Source of the DNA: a virus
DNA: 34,406 nt
Virus record (IMG/VR): IMGVR_UViG_3300035034_003525
Coordinates: 1 to 34,406 of that record
Reading direction: 5' to 3' (one strand)
The notes under the pieces are model-generated. The model was not told where the DNA came from and did no database searches. It saw only the letters and a program-made list of their open reading frames with translations. The stretch's first letter is position 1; each line of letters starts with the position of its first letter. Shown here in pieces: positions 12,801 through 20,707 of this stretch. A program made the position numbers and the translations under genes.

Positions 12801-15800
12801 CTTACTTCATGGAAGAATACGAGAATAACGGGCAAGATATCCGGAAAGCTTCAACAGCATTAATTGACAGGGCAGCCAATGATACAGATATAAGAAAGTT
12901 AATTGATGATCAGATGGTTGGTTATATTTTGTTTGAATCTGCTGTAAAATCAGGGAAAAGAAAAATAATAGATTTTGATGTGCCTATAGGAGAAATGCTA
13001 ACACTTCAAAATGTATCAATAAATAAAAGCTTAAACAATGAAAAGAACAGGATTAAGATAAATAATGACGCTTATAAAATTCAGACTGTTACAAAGCAAG
13101 ATGTGATTGAAGCTGAAAAAGTTATCCCTACTCAGATTCTTAGTGTTATCGGTGGCTTAGATAACGAAACAAATGAGACAATTGTAAAGGAAGTAAACCA
13201 TGGATTAGCCGGTACTGCAAATATTATTCGAGAGAAACTTGTTTCTATGAGTTCAGGCAAAAGCATAGAGTACATGAAAGAGTTGTTGCATTATACTGCA
13301 ATGAAGCGTGGAGATACAGGAAAAGCAGGGCGGGTATCTGCATGGGCAAGTCCTGATGTTTCAAGAAATAAAGCTATTGCTGCTTTTCTTACCGCAGTGA
13401 ATAAATATATAAAACCAAATATGGCCGGACAGTCTTTTGTTCAAGCTCCGGACCTTGGTAATATGTATTTTGATAAAGACGGGAATGCATACTTGCCTTC
13501 TGATCTTGATCTTGATGATGATTCTCAAAATGTTGATGGTAAAGTAAGGCGGCCATTAAAGCCAATACTTTTTATAGTAGAAGGCAAAGAAACAAAAACT
13601 GACGGCACTTTATTCACAAAAGAAGAGCTTATTGAAGCTCAAAAGGCAGGGAAAAAAGTTGAGATTAAACCTGCTGAAGTGATTGCTCCTTTTGGCTACA
13701 TGAAAGTATTCGGAATTACTCGTAACACTACGCTTCGTGATGTTATGAGTGTAGTCATAAATGGCAAGGAAGTGAAATTTGATAATGCAAATCCTGAATA
13801 TAAAGACGTTCAGAATAAAGTCAATAAAGCTTTTGAAGGAATGGAACTGGACGGCATACTTGATTCCTTCCATCCTGATATCAGAACAGAAATTATCAGA
13901 AGGTTTACACAGTCTATTCGTGTTAATGATAAATATGATCTGCTTGATACTATTCAAGAAAGCAATCCGAAACTATACAAAGAAATCGATAAGCAATTAA
14001 AAACTCTTGATGAAGAAGGAATTCCTGGAGAAGGTAGCAAGGCTTTTGGTTTAATGATGAACGTGATATCCAATTATTATTATAACCTGAATAAAGCTTT
14101 AAACGTATTTGGGGTCCGTATTCCTACGACCAACGCATCTTCAGGGTGGGTCGGTCGTATTGTAGCTTTTGACTATGAAAGCGAAAATACAGTATATACT
14201 TCTGCAGAAAAGAACATTCTTGACGGTTCTGATTACGATATTGACCAAGTTTCTATGTATTTCCTTTCTCTTGATGAATGGGGAAATGAAATAACTCCTG
14301 ATTCAGTCATTAAAGAAAGAATGAAGGCTGAGAAAAAAGCACATAAAGAAACAGGTAAACTAAAAGAGAAAGCAGAAGATCCGAATTCAATTGATGAAAT
14401 AGATGCAGATTATTCAAAGGCAGAAAAATTTGATACTAAATATAATGGGAATATGATATTCACTGCTTTGCAAAAGTTTTATCGTGAGTCCGGAAATATC
14501 GAAATGATTCTTGAAGAAATTAATCTTGATAGTTTCCGTGATAAAGCGGACCTTGTTCCTCAGGAATGGCAGGAATTTGTTTCTGATATTAGTTCTAACA
14601 TGAAAGCTTCAGAGATTAATCTCTCAGGGCAAAAGCTTGTAGGGCACTTTCAAAACCTTGAAAAGTTTACGCTTAAATTGTTAGCAATTCCAAAAGCCAC
14701 AAGGGATCAAATATTGCCTCCTGAAAAGTTTAAAATGTTTTCAGGTAATAAGGCTATTTCTGAGCAGATCGCTTTTGTTGCAAAGCTTATTAATGCCGCT
14801 ACCGATAACGCCAAAGAAGGTGGACTTCTCGGTAGACTGAATATTACAGAATCAACTTCACCTATTGTGAATGGAATGGTGATGGCCGGTCTTTCAGAAA
14901 AAGAAATACTAGATATTTTACAGAATGAAACAATTTTAAATGCTTCTAAAAAGAGCATGACATCTAAGTCTATTACCGGGTATAATGATAATGGAGTTCC
15001 TGAAAACGCACAATATAAAATAATTCCTATATGGGAAGCCATAAGTGAATATATATCAGGAGATTATTTTGATACTCCCACACACCAAATAAAAGATGAA
15101 AAAGATCGCTTTCTCGTTCAAATTCGTGAGTATGCATATATGGGAGAGCAATTGCGGAGATTTGGAAACATTACTAATATTCAACAGGAGATTAGTATTG
15201 AAAATTCTAAGCGAAATAATGTAATCAATAGTATTAATGAAGCCATTGGAACCACTGATGCAGATGAATATATTCAGCGCAGGCTTGCAGGAGAATCTAC
15301 AACTGGAATTATGAATATTCCTACTGACGGGCATGAGTCAAATATTAGAAAACAATTTAATATTGGTGATGCAATGATGGAAAACGAAATGCTTTATACA
15401 CATGTAAGAACACTTGCTCAGGTACAAAAAACAATTAATGAATCTATTACTACAGATAAGGTTATTAATAAAGCCAAAGGAACAATTGAAAAACGTCTTG
15501 GGCAAAGCATTAATATTCCTGTTGTTTATGAAACGATAGAACGTGGTATTGAAGATTATATTGTCGGCCAGTTTATTGCTGATAATTTTAAAGAAGTAAC
15601 GGTTGGAGATCAGGCTTATGACTTATCGTTAGCAAAAAATAGGGTAAGATTTAGTATGGATTTCCCTTTATTTATTGAGGAATATACTTTTAACTGGTAT
15701 AAAAATGCACCAAAAGGGAAGAAGAATAATACTTTCTTGAGAAGGGTTAAGCAGCGTAGTACAAAGTCCGGCTACCTTTATCTTGATTTTTCTTCATCTA

Positions 15801-18800
15801 ATGATGTGAACGATACCCATAAAAAACTGTACCGAGATCATTTTGAGATAATTGATGAAAGTGTTAAAAATGCTTTTAGAGCGTATCAGTTATTAATGAA
15901 TGGGTTCCGTTATAAGAATGGGTCTATGATTGATTTTACGGATGAAAAAGCAGAACGCCAATACACAAATTGGATTCAATCTTTTGATCCGGAAAAGATA
16001 AATGAAAACGATCTTGCTGAGCAGGTTATTCTTCGCAATAAGGAACTTGTTCATTATGCAGCGGACACCGAAAAACTTATGAAAAAGTTGAAAAAGAATG
16101 ATATCATTACGTCATTGATTTATTATACGCCAAAAAAGGCATCTTTCAACCCACACATTTATAAGTTTGATATTAAAAAAGGAACTAAAGAGTATCTTAA
16201 CAGTCCTTATCCTACATTGATAAACACGTATTCTGCTAAATCTGAAACAACAAATCTGCCTGTTATTGACGCTCTTTCCAGCAAGGAAATGAGAACGTTT
16301 AAGAATAATGATTCTGTTATAATCAAATCATATTTTCCTATAGTTGTATGGCACCAAAAAAACAACGACTACCCTTACTCATTATCAAACAAGGATCAAG
16401 CTGTGCTTCAAGATGGAACTGTTGGAAATGTGGAAATTGTCGGTCCTAAACATAAAAAAGACAATCTAACAAATACAAGTATAATAAAATTCACTAAGGC
16501 AAATAAGCCTCAAGCTTCAAGGATATCTAAAAATCAAAGTAAAGCTTCATACTATGTTTTAAAGTCATTCATGGATAAGTTACAAAAAGCTTTTCCAAAT
16601 ATCCGCATTAATTATGTGAATAACATTACGAGCAAACATCCTGAATTGATAGGGTATTTTGAGAACGGACAGGTCTTTTTCAATACAGATAAATTGCAGC
16701 TTGACACGCCTATTCACGAGATTACTCACGTGTTCATTGACATACTTGAAAGTGCAAATCATGAACTGTATCGTGCTCTTGAAAATGAAGCTATAACTTT
16801 AATTGAAAGTAATCATGAGGTCGTTCAGGAAATCCTTAAAGAATATGCAGATATTTCAAAAGTGGATCTTGTTAAGGAAGTTATTGCAACTATGGCCGGA
16901 TGGAATAGCCAGGAAGCCGTCAGAAATCTTTTAGACAAGACTCCGGGCATGAACTCTGATCAAAAAGCAAGTACGCTATATGGCAAAATTTCGGCCCTTG
17001 TCAATCGTTTTTATACATGGTTGAAGAATGCGGTTTATGGCGCGTTAGGTGTTCAGCAAATAAACAGTAGAACATTAAAGGATTTCGATTTTAAAAATGC
17101 TACTATTAAATCATTCGCTGAAATGATGGTTAATGCTGTTAATAACGGACAGGTTCTATCGTATGTGTCCTCAAAGCAAATGAGTAATATAGCCAAGGCT
17201 GACGTTTATGCTTCAAAAATTAAAACGATTTATGATGTAAAGAAGATGGCCAAGGTGCTTACGAACCCAAGTGACAGGTTTGATTTCGAGGAAATGTCAA
17301 CTGATGCTAAGGTCGATTATGTTTACAATCTTATTGATACTAATACAGGTAAAATCGGGGCTGGTCTAACTGGAACAGAATATAATTTCAAAGGAATGAC
17401 AGTAGATGAAATCAAATCTACTATTCGTAAAAAGGTTATTACTGAATACGAAACTCGTGATAATAAATTTAAAGCGAAAATAAGTAACTGGATTAATGAA
17501 CATGAAGCTTCTGTGCATGATTCTATAGAAACTTTTGGAAAAACTAGTAACGATATTCCTATTTATAAGGTTCCTATTCTCAAAAAGTTTAAAAAGCAGA
17601 TTGAATATGCTTCATTTAAAGAGTTTGGAAGAGTTTCTGAGCTTGAAAAAATGGAAGGTGGAGAAGAGATTGCGAAGCATTTGTCAAAAAGTATCCGAAG
17701 TTTCGATCCCCATATTTCAATAGAGAAAACGTCTGACGGTTCAATTTACGTGTCGCTTTATGATATTACCATGGACAATATCGACAGGCCGGATATAGAA
17801 AATGAGCTTGGCAATATTGCTTCTCGATTTTTAACGGATAGAGAAGCTAAAAAAATGGGTCTGTCTATGACAAATAACCCAGGTGATGTTCGTCAGCTAA
17901 TGCTTGTTTTAATGGCAAACAAACTAATGAATGCTAATCCTAATATTAAGATTAAGGAGGCAGGAGTTATCAGTCTTAAGCCTTCAGGTAGCCAAATGAA
18001 AATGATTGATTTTTTAAAGGTTAATAAGAACATTAGTGTATTGTCTCAAATAGATGATTTTATAAATAGTTTGAGTCCGGAATTAAAAGAATTGTTTAAG
18101 CAGGAATTAAAAATTCCAAAAGTAGATTATGAAAAGCTTCTAAATAATTTTTATGAAAATGCAGCCGATAACTCGTTCCCTAAATATATAAAAATGCTAT
18201 TTCAGAATCCTGAAAATTATACTGTTATACAGAAAAAGAACCTGTTAATGGCAAGACTCAGATATGCGCTTGAAAATAATGACGAAACAAATAATTATCG
18301 TCAGGAAATTAATCTGCTTACGCAGACGTTACTTGATCTTAAGACGGTAAATGTGGTTGACACTGAAATGAATAGTGAGGATATGTCACTGCTTAGTGAT
18401 ATTGATAAATTCATTCAACCCGGACAATATATTGCCAATGATATCATTCAGGCTTTACGTGAAATAACCCTGGACACTTCCAATAAAATTGTTGAAGAAG
18501 TTCAGGAATTTCAATCTGAATTTAAGCCTATTCAAAAATGGTTTGAGAGTAGAAATAGTGGTATTTCAATAGGTTTTGGAGATAAGTCTCACAGGTTTTT
18601 CAAAGATTTATTTGTAAAACGTGACATTGACGGTTCTGGAAACGAAGTTTTTACTGGTGAAATATTCTGGACTACTGATGAAACAAAAGATCCTGTTAAC
18701 GCAAAAAAAGCAAAAGAACTTGGTCTTTCTGCAGAACTATTGGAACAGGGAGAAAAACTTGTGAATATGATTACGGATCAATATATCGACCTTGTTTATC

Positions 18801-20707
18801 ATTATCATGAAATGCAAGGATATATGAAAAATCTTAAAACTGGTAAGCCTAATTATAATTTTACAAAGAAAGACGCTTATGAGTCGTTAATGCAAAATTC
18901 TTCATATCAGAAAGGGATGCTTCCTTTAATGACAAAAACTTCTGAACAATTATTTAATGAAGGAGAATTAGGGAAGTCTAGTAAAAAACGGCTGAGTCAG
19001 ATTACTAACAACATGAACATGTTTGATGATGCAAATGATCTTTCAAAAACTGACGTGAAAGAAATAAATAAGCTTTCTGATCAATTCTTTAATCAAATTG
19101 GGTACATGCGTGAAGGCAGTAACACAAAGTTTGGTAGCCATGCAAGAACTTTTGATATTCTTGGAATTGGGAAAAATTCAAAAGGAGAAATTGTTCTTGA
19201 CAGTCAGGAGAAAAACAACAATATCACTACTGATATTGAAACAATTATGAATTATTTTGCCATGAGTTCTAAGCGAAAGATTCATTATGAAAACGATGTG
19301 CTACCTATAATCAATGGAGCAAAAGTTTTTATGACAGATATGAAAAATCATAAAGATAAAAATCTGAGTAATGAAATTGATTATGTGGAAATGTTTACGG
19401 AAATGTCTATTCGCGGACAACGCCGTAACCTTGGTGGTGATATTGGAGGAGTAGAGCTACAACCAACAATTAGTACACTTTCAACTGTTGGTGGTACAAT
19501 TGCGCTTTTCGGTAATGTGAATGTTGGTGTTGTATCATCATTAATTAATGGAATGCACTCGTTCGTGGAAGGAATAGCGAACCAGTTTGTTGAACGTGGG
19601 ATATTTAACTTTTCGGATCTTATCAAAGCAAACAGGTTAATATTCAGCGAATGGGGGAAGATGTCTGAGCTTTGTAAGATGTATCAGAATATTTCAATGA
19701 GTGAATGGGAATTAATTTCACATCCTCAAAATATGAGCAAAACGAAAAAAGGACAGATTCTTTCAAGGTATTGGGGTCATATGTTTAACTATGCTTCTGA
19801 CTATTATGGTCGTAATCTGGTAATGATTGCTCAAATGGTGCATGATGGAACCTGGGATGCTCATGAATTTGATAGCGAAACAGGGAAGATTAATTACAAT
19901 CGGAAAAAAGACAAGCGTTTTTATGATGAAAACGGACAAATGACTGAAGACGGAAATGTACTGTATGAAACAATTCGTAATCAAGTTTATAAAGATGGAT
20001 TCAAAGGACAGAAAAAAGAAGGAGAACTTGTAAGGGCTTATACCCGTAAAGAATCGAGGAAGTTTAAAAATATTTCTGATATGTTTGTTGTGGGAGCTTA
20101 TACGGATAAAGAAAAAGTCATGTTGACTCACTATACACTTGGCCGCTTCTTCGCTGTATTCCGTAATTACTTATTTACACACGTCCAAAATGCAGTAATG
20201 AAAGGTCATTATATTGGTGATGTTGGAAGGTACAAAGTGAAAAAGGATGCTCATGGCAAGCCTATGGCTGAATGGGAAAGACTTTACATGGAAGGATGGG
20301 TCAGAACAGCAACACGAATGATTGGCGATGTGGTTAAAACAAGAAGTCTTGACAACTTTAAGAATATGAGCGAATCTGAGAAATACAACTGGTTAAGAAT
20401 TGCATCAAAAACATTGATGGTTCTTGGTGTTTCTATGCTTTACAACATGTCTGTGAAAGACGATGATGATGATAAAACAGGTTTCGTTCCGGATTGGAGA
20501 ATCCTTCGAAACATAAAATATTCTTATGCCGGTGTGTTTGCCTTGTTTGATAGTGGAATTATCTCAAGTCCTTTTGCAATTATTTCTGTATTTAAACGAA
20601 TACTTACTAATCCTATAGGAGAATTTGAAGTTGAAAATATTCAAAGATTTGCTCCGGGATATACAACAATAGAAACACTTTATGAACCAATTAAAAATGA
20701 AGAATAA
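890..20707 (+). CDS. Giant polyvalent virion protein: SF1 helicase, two zincins and crAss-like DPBB RNA polymerase (6605 aa)
   Basis: This is one uninterrupted reading frame of 6605 codons (roughly 750 kDa). In order: a polar N-terminus (1-50); a hydrophobic, Ala/Gly-rich stretch (about 320-405); coiled coil (about 690-1000); an SF1 helicase (Walker A GFAGTGKTT 1418-1426, Walker B FDE ending 1498, GDDNQ near 1525, GVSRASESL near 1705); a zincin with HEAMH at 2713-2717; coiled coil (about 3700-3795); a two-barrel RNA polymerase core (about 4150-4480) with catalytic DYDID at 4448-4452; a second zincin with HEITH at 5276-5280; and hydrophobic C-terminal segments (about 6190-6230, 6500-6570). In crAss-like phages the DxDxD protein is a virion RNA polymerase that is injected and transcribes early genes (phi14:2 gp66, 2180 aa). 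Related genomes usually carry several separate large ORFs here, so this looks like a fusion. I infer that the helicase aids entry or promoter opening and the zincins cleave self or host proteins. It overlaps the next gene by one base (TAATG). Confidence 0.8.
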   Translation: MQSKTEQTQINIPEKESLEPPEQKVKSKDKDINSQNSFLQEQNDEPPLMDFSYALRVYDYNIADVKQDELRTKVTYAMPSPKQFAENNPRLANDEEAFNTMYSIIEDKWRLYKDGDFSQWSTEDIYVPDNKYGDYLKRKTGQNYPSFIQYDDPKPVSQTSRRFPGIGTVEIATADEVADKTPFIKDKEGRVLPVDYENLETQYFNDFKRVQNLEKGIDFFWQEAKDGERIAGDKIRSALGPRHLESSWYKAIPRGLWSGTAPMMVRGSGQFIEVIGDLIDPSDQDKWSDRVGTNSLNWANKYSKQNYDEMEGAFNNWSSFRYQVMNGIGQISSTVLLNYATGGMFSSLGLSTQLSGKIAKHFGMSFMAAEAAGAFREEAKNLGIGEFDSALLFPLIMAATYASERVIPADWEHQGFSRYTKRNLRKTINNEFKEYAKTTGIPITSIGKNGKETLIKRSLNKWKEGFKNWGPKSGVSRSFLGAFDESLEEIGEGYMHSGIKDLYNLYADAEASETLNRYNESSWKESDNPDKMIEILSDGSEVEIPKKEYEAIQKDIELSTKIKNKEGGMFDDTSVNFEEGAIAGISSLLTGLPINLMQQRKEDNSENKFIELALALENGDIKDKDLDAAIKEAKKDGVLGSKVATENGDVVNVKGTTKDGQPAETQANQSKRIVRESIGVFRDIIKRYGINSAEVLKATMGDKSVIKEATKIARKLDEAKKALEALEVDPSIFTEEDSQKYNSVEEKTKKLEADVERYSKKFADATQPKEGGKYSKTYSSLYFESAQVFYGAEKKLKKKILDKDFDGKKYENLTLEERDKYKKKLNKQRKDLVETQRPQILQDIYQFQALRSASGEEVHKQTQALFDEVAENYLKEEERVLKSTQDRFDKSILSDEKRESVDKAITDLEKQVGEIANYKEGSEVSLSEKFENTKKSYRKIQNFIADVEIGALHGDAKAQQWLGELEGMRAQSEAAVDQALGNLNDMFGEVNEANKVDPELLDADREVASGNTELFNRLRNKRGKSIENLTVEEQLEVLNQIIEKHPVFLDEKKEDPSTLESVFRKYKEMMDNKVAVMNPASMEKHLEQIKAVLTTLRNQFEMNVELMQNDIEANENTAEHSPLRDKPYQRIDQGTRPVLNKEESISEGESNYTQIIEKIDNYLNTVKDVKEYVAQTKSSRDSYKVKAKSLHLGARVFALNGFMEIDSKLNIKELDDIEKVLNEHNVKTINELLYLFSKSKKEKQEEIQGAITKIERLIVQAETFLEGKMDNVLKELAEGATTFTALKDFVYGSAISPNENSGLLSESNLEVGKKDFNSENKNTDLGELYQYIMISKALQINRFGGKDFSKEDLYAIYRDMLSEKEQKGSDEFVPNYEQEQALMEIVSFLFDPKFDSFKNFLSEDEHDTMIRNGLYVRGFAGTGKTTIVLKNSIQLLSKLKGRGVKVTIVSPNRNLQSNIDKDLQDVSEIETSNNILLSEFLEGKASIDPDSDIVIFDEISVITRDQSNIIKDKLNNSQIPSLFLGDDNQVSDLSYTDDQGAVLTPKMPIMEKTQRTIPMTEVYRSGVSDLHYIQDYYRNLRTTASEGDRTDLPITSFSGEGASMKGVRYMETTQEIEEAFMDYMKNNPNAPVTEVMLIVKNKAERDEFLRKHPEYENHVRTVEFIIGNEENAISGIASRHVFFATNPVVTSTPNGIVTESRIGLTGVSRASESLVMIGKVSKSKKTDKVPESESINTEEISEIRQEEIRRLHEITSKKAPGNKTDNEDNEIDSKSDFRSINLTEDGKNQVIVESEEKINELKNKGVSALKDLNSEDPTLTHITESLFEKTGNENANTRSRNSMVKAALLYNFNSSETNEKAFRERIQEYFEATETKYTEDELFSILSNSLFASKEILDILDEDLTLVNLPFVSGDKIAMPAIVKIVGYSNGQPVVDVYDFRITSGKSITKLSEYDKKKLAAYADILRANGLKINNLKISNIVETFEKKGDSVSLEYFYGKTLKLDSEEAISLMSFENENEANETFVGQEEFFENERSLTENKGFKLGQLIQDKDSLIFHKLHGITSKRIEGKIVTQYHIETENGNIKAVNQSEFESQYQVPNTEDPVTRFKTTAEDFENGVDTNTTNTFFVTDAEAVKILGENSSSVPVEDFYNPDKNVVYARKMLLVKYFYPGVRVTKEYRDGGKVFGMKNGQMVRFEYDGKIAINRMSEKDIDKALDLLNSYGEEITKQEFIDQGLDIVSADFEPEFNFGAVDKTNTEGKVRSIQPKAYNTYMEETDDSKAEALLDKMFENAFDNDDNLATREALIEMNKERMRRLRSEEKVESVVNSVEPGKIIRVFDDFIPIKNLIDKLVKKRQVIEAKDQDNMYVISESKRQKNGKWRNTITIKLDGVGELTFLIDRKIVKNNKDLDYFLQDLSEVEDLIKAYEENFKDLSNKEKADLFKEVEESVLFRFVKTNANILNNYKDQLPLRFNDKGVSIKGSTPLQKIKSLKSIAKFISSAIANNSIDQYFRYPAKNKSGKIDIAHFESIVHDVTQPNLNLEFNRISKSAPKEQETKKHEPVKPESISSLDLSSRTSLTIDDINNNSVEDIVSAFETIGATIDEFEAEILSEAKKGDADMNEILEALNQKLSDDEEYPKLVSTENKLSFVSLEKARETLRSIIGDLTDTNVFFHNGYLYTKDGQRALGLTRDALIKLAMLDGKTSSQTVRHEAMHFIINNMVKPGQRKKILETARKEMEDNGEKINSESDIHEYISKLYENSENIKFKNLLQRFIMWLKKVANQFGAYHYTFDEILYLADQGYFKDRHALSSNENTFYKVENEHNSEESIKYLESRIGDVQLVDWVKNNIFIPEFIEQSPFGRGLNENKTVGEALLALYNKYDSIDEKTREKLSRVLDRDGSLNFEKIKRMFNTPLGRKYLKRDIYPVLLSDKKIFASMTQIALGRVNLNALVDFKRKKALDSESVSGASGQKLVEAESFDPNLSRSEFQKMLLQSIPIYDEGKKAKVEYNGNIVYYANPNTMDHILIDAANRLKQMGKRHFTDQEFFDMLEKMKNETDKSKYKTLIYSFMSTFGNKKFADSEGNADLNFRMQNNGYQALAEDEQVSLEKRKRYRDIVSGFISYYSSLGNVSLALVNLTEKQSWEVKSSADDKVMKAYIRESMKTHFIGQGGFLNKDVSEVFDSANQKNLSVTKEGIFFNGKLYIKGDIKKQSPMAISIILNNLKLNKKGIFTQRIIEELNKEVIGQSSEKGNKNWSMSLGQYLHAITAGLQARVIVDKEYTKHFDNGGKARDLKFSKETKAALDLAKSLYQKASIQWDSVEQNTNRTSERSGVPDLPSPADFYMYYEYIGNLMKQYNADIGTRMIVNSEGNFEYSHPLSSNLYDAAMGGSRSLIAHVSDLSKKDYVSNLPRKIKNENIDPVSPIIGNNGYNNPILANVISVDPIQKFDGIKTFLRSGGIDKMTDKDFAKVIIEELTYKQIIKGGNESVLPSLYGTLADKKNRSVFNVVSERNPIFFKSFAEGYDFLEELGVNYTGLANSIDLFVNYYEKTNNLALGRWNNVLGKNFKSTESLQKYIEEGLSAAETKVIINQLTEKKDYFEKFNPETRTIKITGLGNSIITEDSNIIYKPSFIAEWRKTNTIKDLIKRGRKQQELLEKATLESRQQFAEWIADSGYKMTSKMTDLFKQFGYNMESGEQISDMIEKHIEELREKEKKRKEIGYKIGERKKIEAEIDKLRGTEKKEALKEAEENLEQFDQQFKNLNEMYGTLKKEIKAIQQKHTKESRKIRKQIIENKYQSEGNQIHPLIDIAFWNFHVLNESMDQIVRGSQTNYANLTDFIKRGSSLTGPGTHVDTSRKDGVGKTANTLILRDIPGLQKQFSEKFEEELHTDGLSIVNPIWAEMLKRSAGQEFGNVHNGMLKPMIFDYNPVTDDLIYAKLSQMPINNRQFRNNKIFKQMFEMMVGEELMPYFMEEYENNGQDIRKASTALIDRAANDTDIRKLIDDQMVGYILFESAVKSGKRKIIDFDVPIGEMLTLQNVSINKSLNNEKNRIKINNDAYKIQTVTKQDVIEAEKVIPTQILSVIGGLDNETNETIVKEVNHGLAGTANIIREKLVSMSSGKSIEYMKELLHYTAMKRGDTGKAGRVSAWASPDVSRNKAIAAFLTAVNKYIKPNMAGQSFVQAPDLGNMYFDKDGNAYLPSDLDLDDDSQNVDGKVRRPLKPILFIVEGKETKTDGTLFTKEELIEAQKAGKKVEIKPAEVIAPFGYMKVFGITRNTTLRDVMSVVINGKEVKFDNANPEYKDVQNKVNKAFEGMELDGILDSFHPDIRTEIIRRFTQSIRVNDKYDLLDTIQESNPKLYKEIDKQLKTLDEEGIPGEGSKAFGLMMNVISNYYYNLNKALNVFGVRIPTTNASSGWVGRIVAFDYESENTVYTSAEKNILDGSDYDIDQVSMYFLSLDEWGNEITPDSVIKERMKAEKKAHKETGKLKEKAEDPNSIDEIDADYSKAEKFDTKYNGNMIFTALQKFYRESGNIEMILEEINLDSFRDKADLVPQEWQEFVSDISSNMKASEINLSGQKLVGHFQNLEKFTLKLLAIPKATRDQILPPEKFKMFSGNKAISEQIAFVAKLINAATDNAKEGGLLGRLNITESTSPIVNGMVMAGLSEKEILDILQNETILNASKKSMTSKSITGYNDNGVPENAQYKIIPIWEAISEYISGDYFDTPTHQIKDEKDRFLVQIREYAYMGEQLRRFGNITNIQQEISIENSKRNNVINSINEAIGTTDADEYIQRRLAGESTTGIMNIPTDGHESNIRKQFNIGDAMMENEMLYTHVRTLAQVQKTINESITTDKVINKAKGTIEKRLGQSINIPVVYETIERGIEDYIVGQFIADNFKEVTVGDQAYDLSLAKNRVRFSMDFPLFIEEYTFNWYKNAPKGKKNNTFLRRVKQRSTKSGYLYLDFSSSNDVNDTHKKLYRDHFEIIDESVKNAFRAYQLLMNGFRYKNGSMIDFTDEKAERQYTNWIQSFDPEKINENDLAEQVILRNKELVHYAADTEKLMKKLKKNDIITSLIYYTPKKASFNPHIYKFDIKKGTKEYLNSPYPTLINTYSAKSETTNLPVIDALSSKEMRTFKNNDSVIIKSYFPIVVWHQKNNDYPYSLSNKDQAVLQDGTVGNVEIVGPKHKKDNLTNTSIIKFTKANKPQASRISKNQSKASYYVLKSFMDKLQKAFPNIRINYVNNITSKHPELIGYFENGQVFFNTDKLQLDTPIHEITHVFIDILESANHELYRALENEAITLIESNHEVVQEILKEYADISKVDLVKEVIATMAGWNSQEAVRNLLDKTPGMNSDQKASTLYGKISALVNRFYTWLKNAVYGALGVQQINSRTLKDFDFKNATIKSFAEMMVNAVNNGQVLSYVSSKQMSNIAKADVYASKIKTIYDVKKMAKVLTNPSDRFDFEEMSTDAKVDYVYNLIDTNTGKIGAGLTGTEYNFKGMTVDEIKSTIRKKVITEYETRDNKFKAKISNWINEHEASVHDSIETFGKTSNDIPIYKVPILKKFKKQIEYASFKEFGRVSELEKMEGGEEIAKHLSKSIRSFDPHISIEKTSDGSIYVSLYDITMDNIDRPDIENELGNIASRFLTDREAKKMGLSMTNNPGDVRQLMLVLMANKLMNANPNIKIKEAGVISLKPSGSQMKMIDFLKVNKNISVLSQIDDFINSLSPELKELFKQELKIPKVDYEKLLNNFYENAADNSFPKYIKMLFQNPENYTVIQKKNLLMARLRYALENNDETNNYRQEINLLTQTLLDLKTVNVVDTEMNSEDMSLLSDIDKFIQPGQYIANDIIQALREITLDTSNKIVEEVQEFQSEFKPIQKWFESRNSGISIGFGDKSHRFFKDLFVKRDIDGSGNEVFTGEIFWTTDETKDPVNAKKAKELGLSAELLEQGEKLVNMITDQYIDLVYHYHEMQGYMKNLKTGKPNYNFTKKDAYESLMQNSSYQKGMLPLMTKTSEQLFNEGELGKSSKKRLSQITNNMNMFDDANDLSKTDVKEINKLSDQFFNQIGYMREGSNTKFGSHARTFDILGIGKNSKGEIVLDSQEKNNNITTDIETIMNYFAMSSKRKIHYENDVLPIINGAKVFMTDMKNHKDKNLSNEIDYVEMFTEMSIRGQRRNLGGDIGGVELQPTISTLSTVGGTIALFGNVNVGVVSSLINGMHSFVEGIANQFVERGIFNFSDLIKANRLIFSEWGKMSELCKMYQNISMSEWELISHPQNMSKTKKGQILSRYWGHMFNYASDYYGRNLVMIAQMVHDGTWDAHEFDSETGKINYNRKKDKRFYDENGQMTEDGNVLYETIRNQVYKDGFKGQKKEGELVRAYTRKESRKFKNISDMFVVGAYTDKEKVMLTHYTLGRFFAVFRNYLFTHVQNAVMKGHYIGDVGRYKVKKDAHGKPMAEWERLYMEGWVRTATRMIGDVVKTRSLDNFKNMSESEKYNWLRIASKTLMVLGVSMLYNMSVKDDDDDKTGFVPDWRILRNIKYSYAGVFALFDSGIISSPFAIISVFKRILTNPIGEFEVENIQRFAPGYTTIETLYEPIKNEE

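Noticed and set aside
20457-20485. An Asp-rich DDDDDK stretch in the giant protein that resembles an enteropeptidase site
   Set aside because: Acidic runs are common by chance in AT-rich genes (GAT repeats), and a eukaryotic gut protease site has no meaning here.
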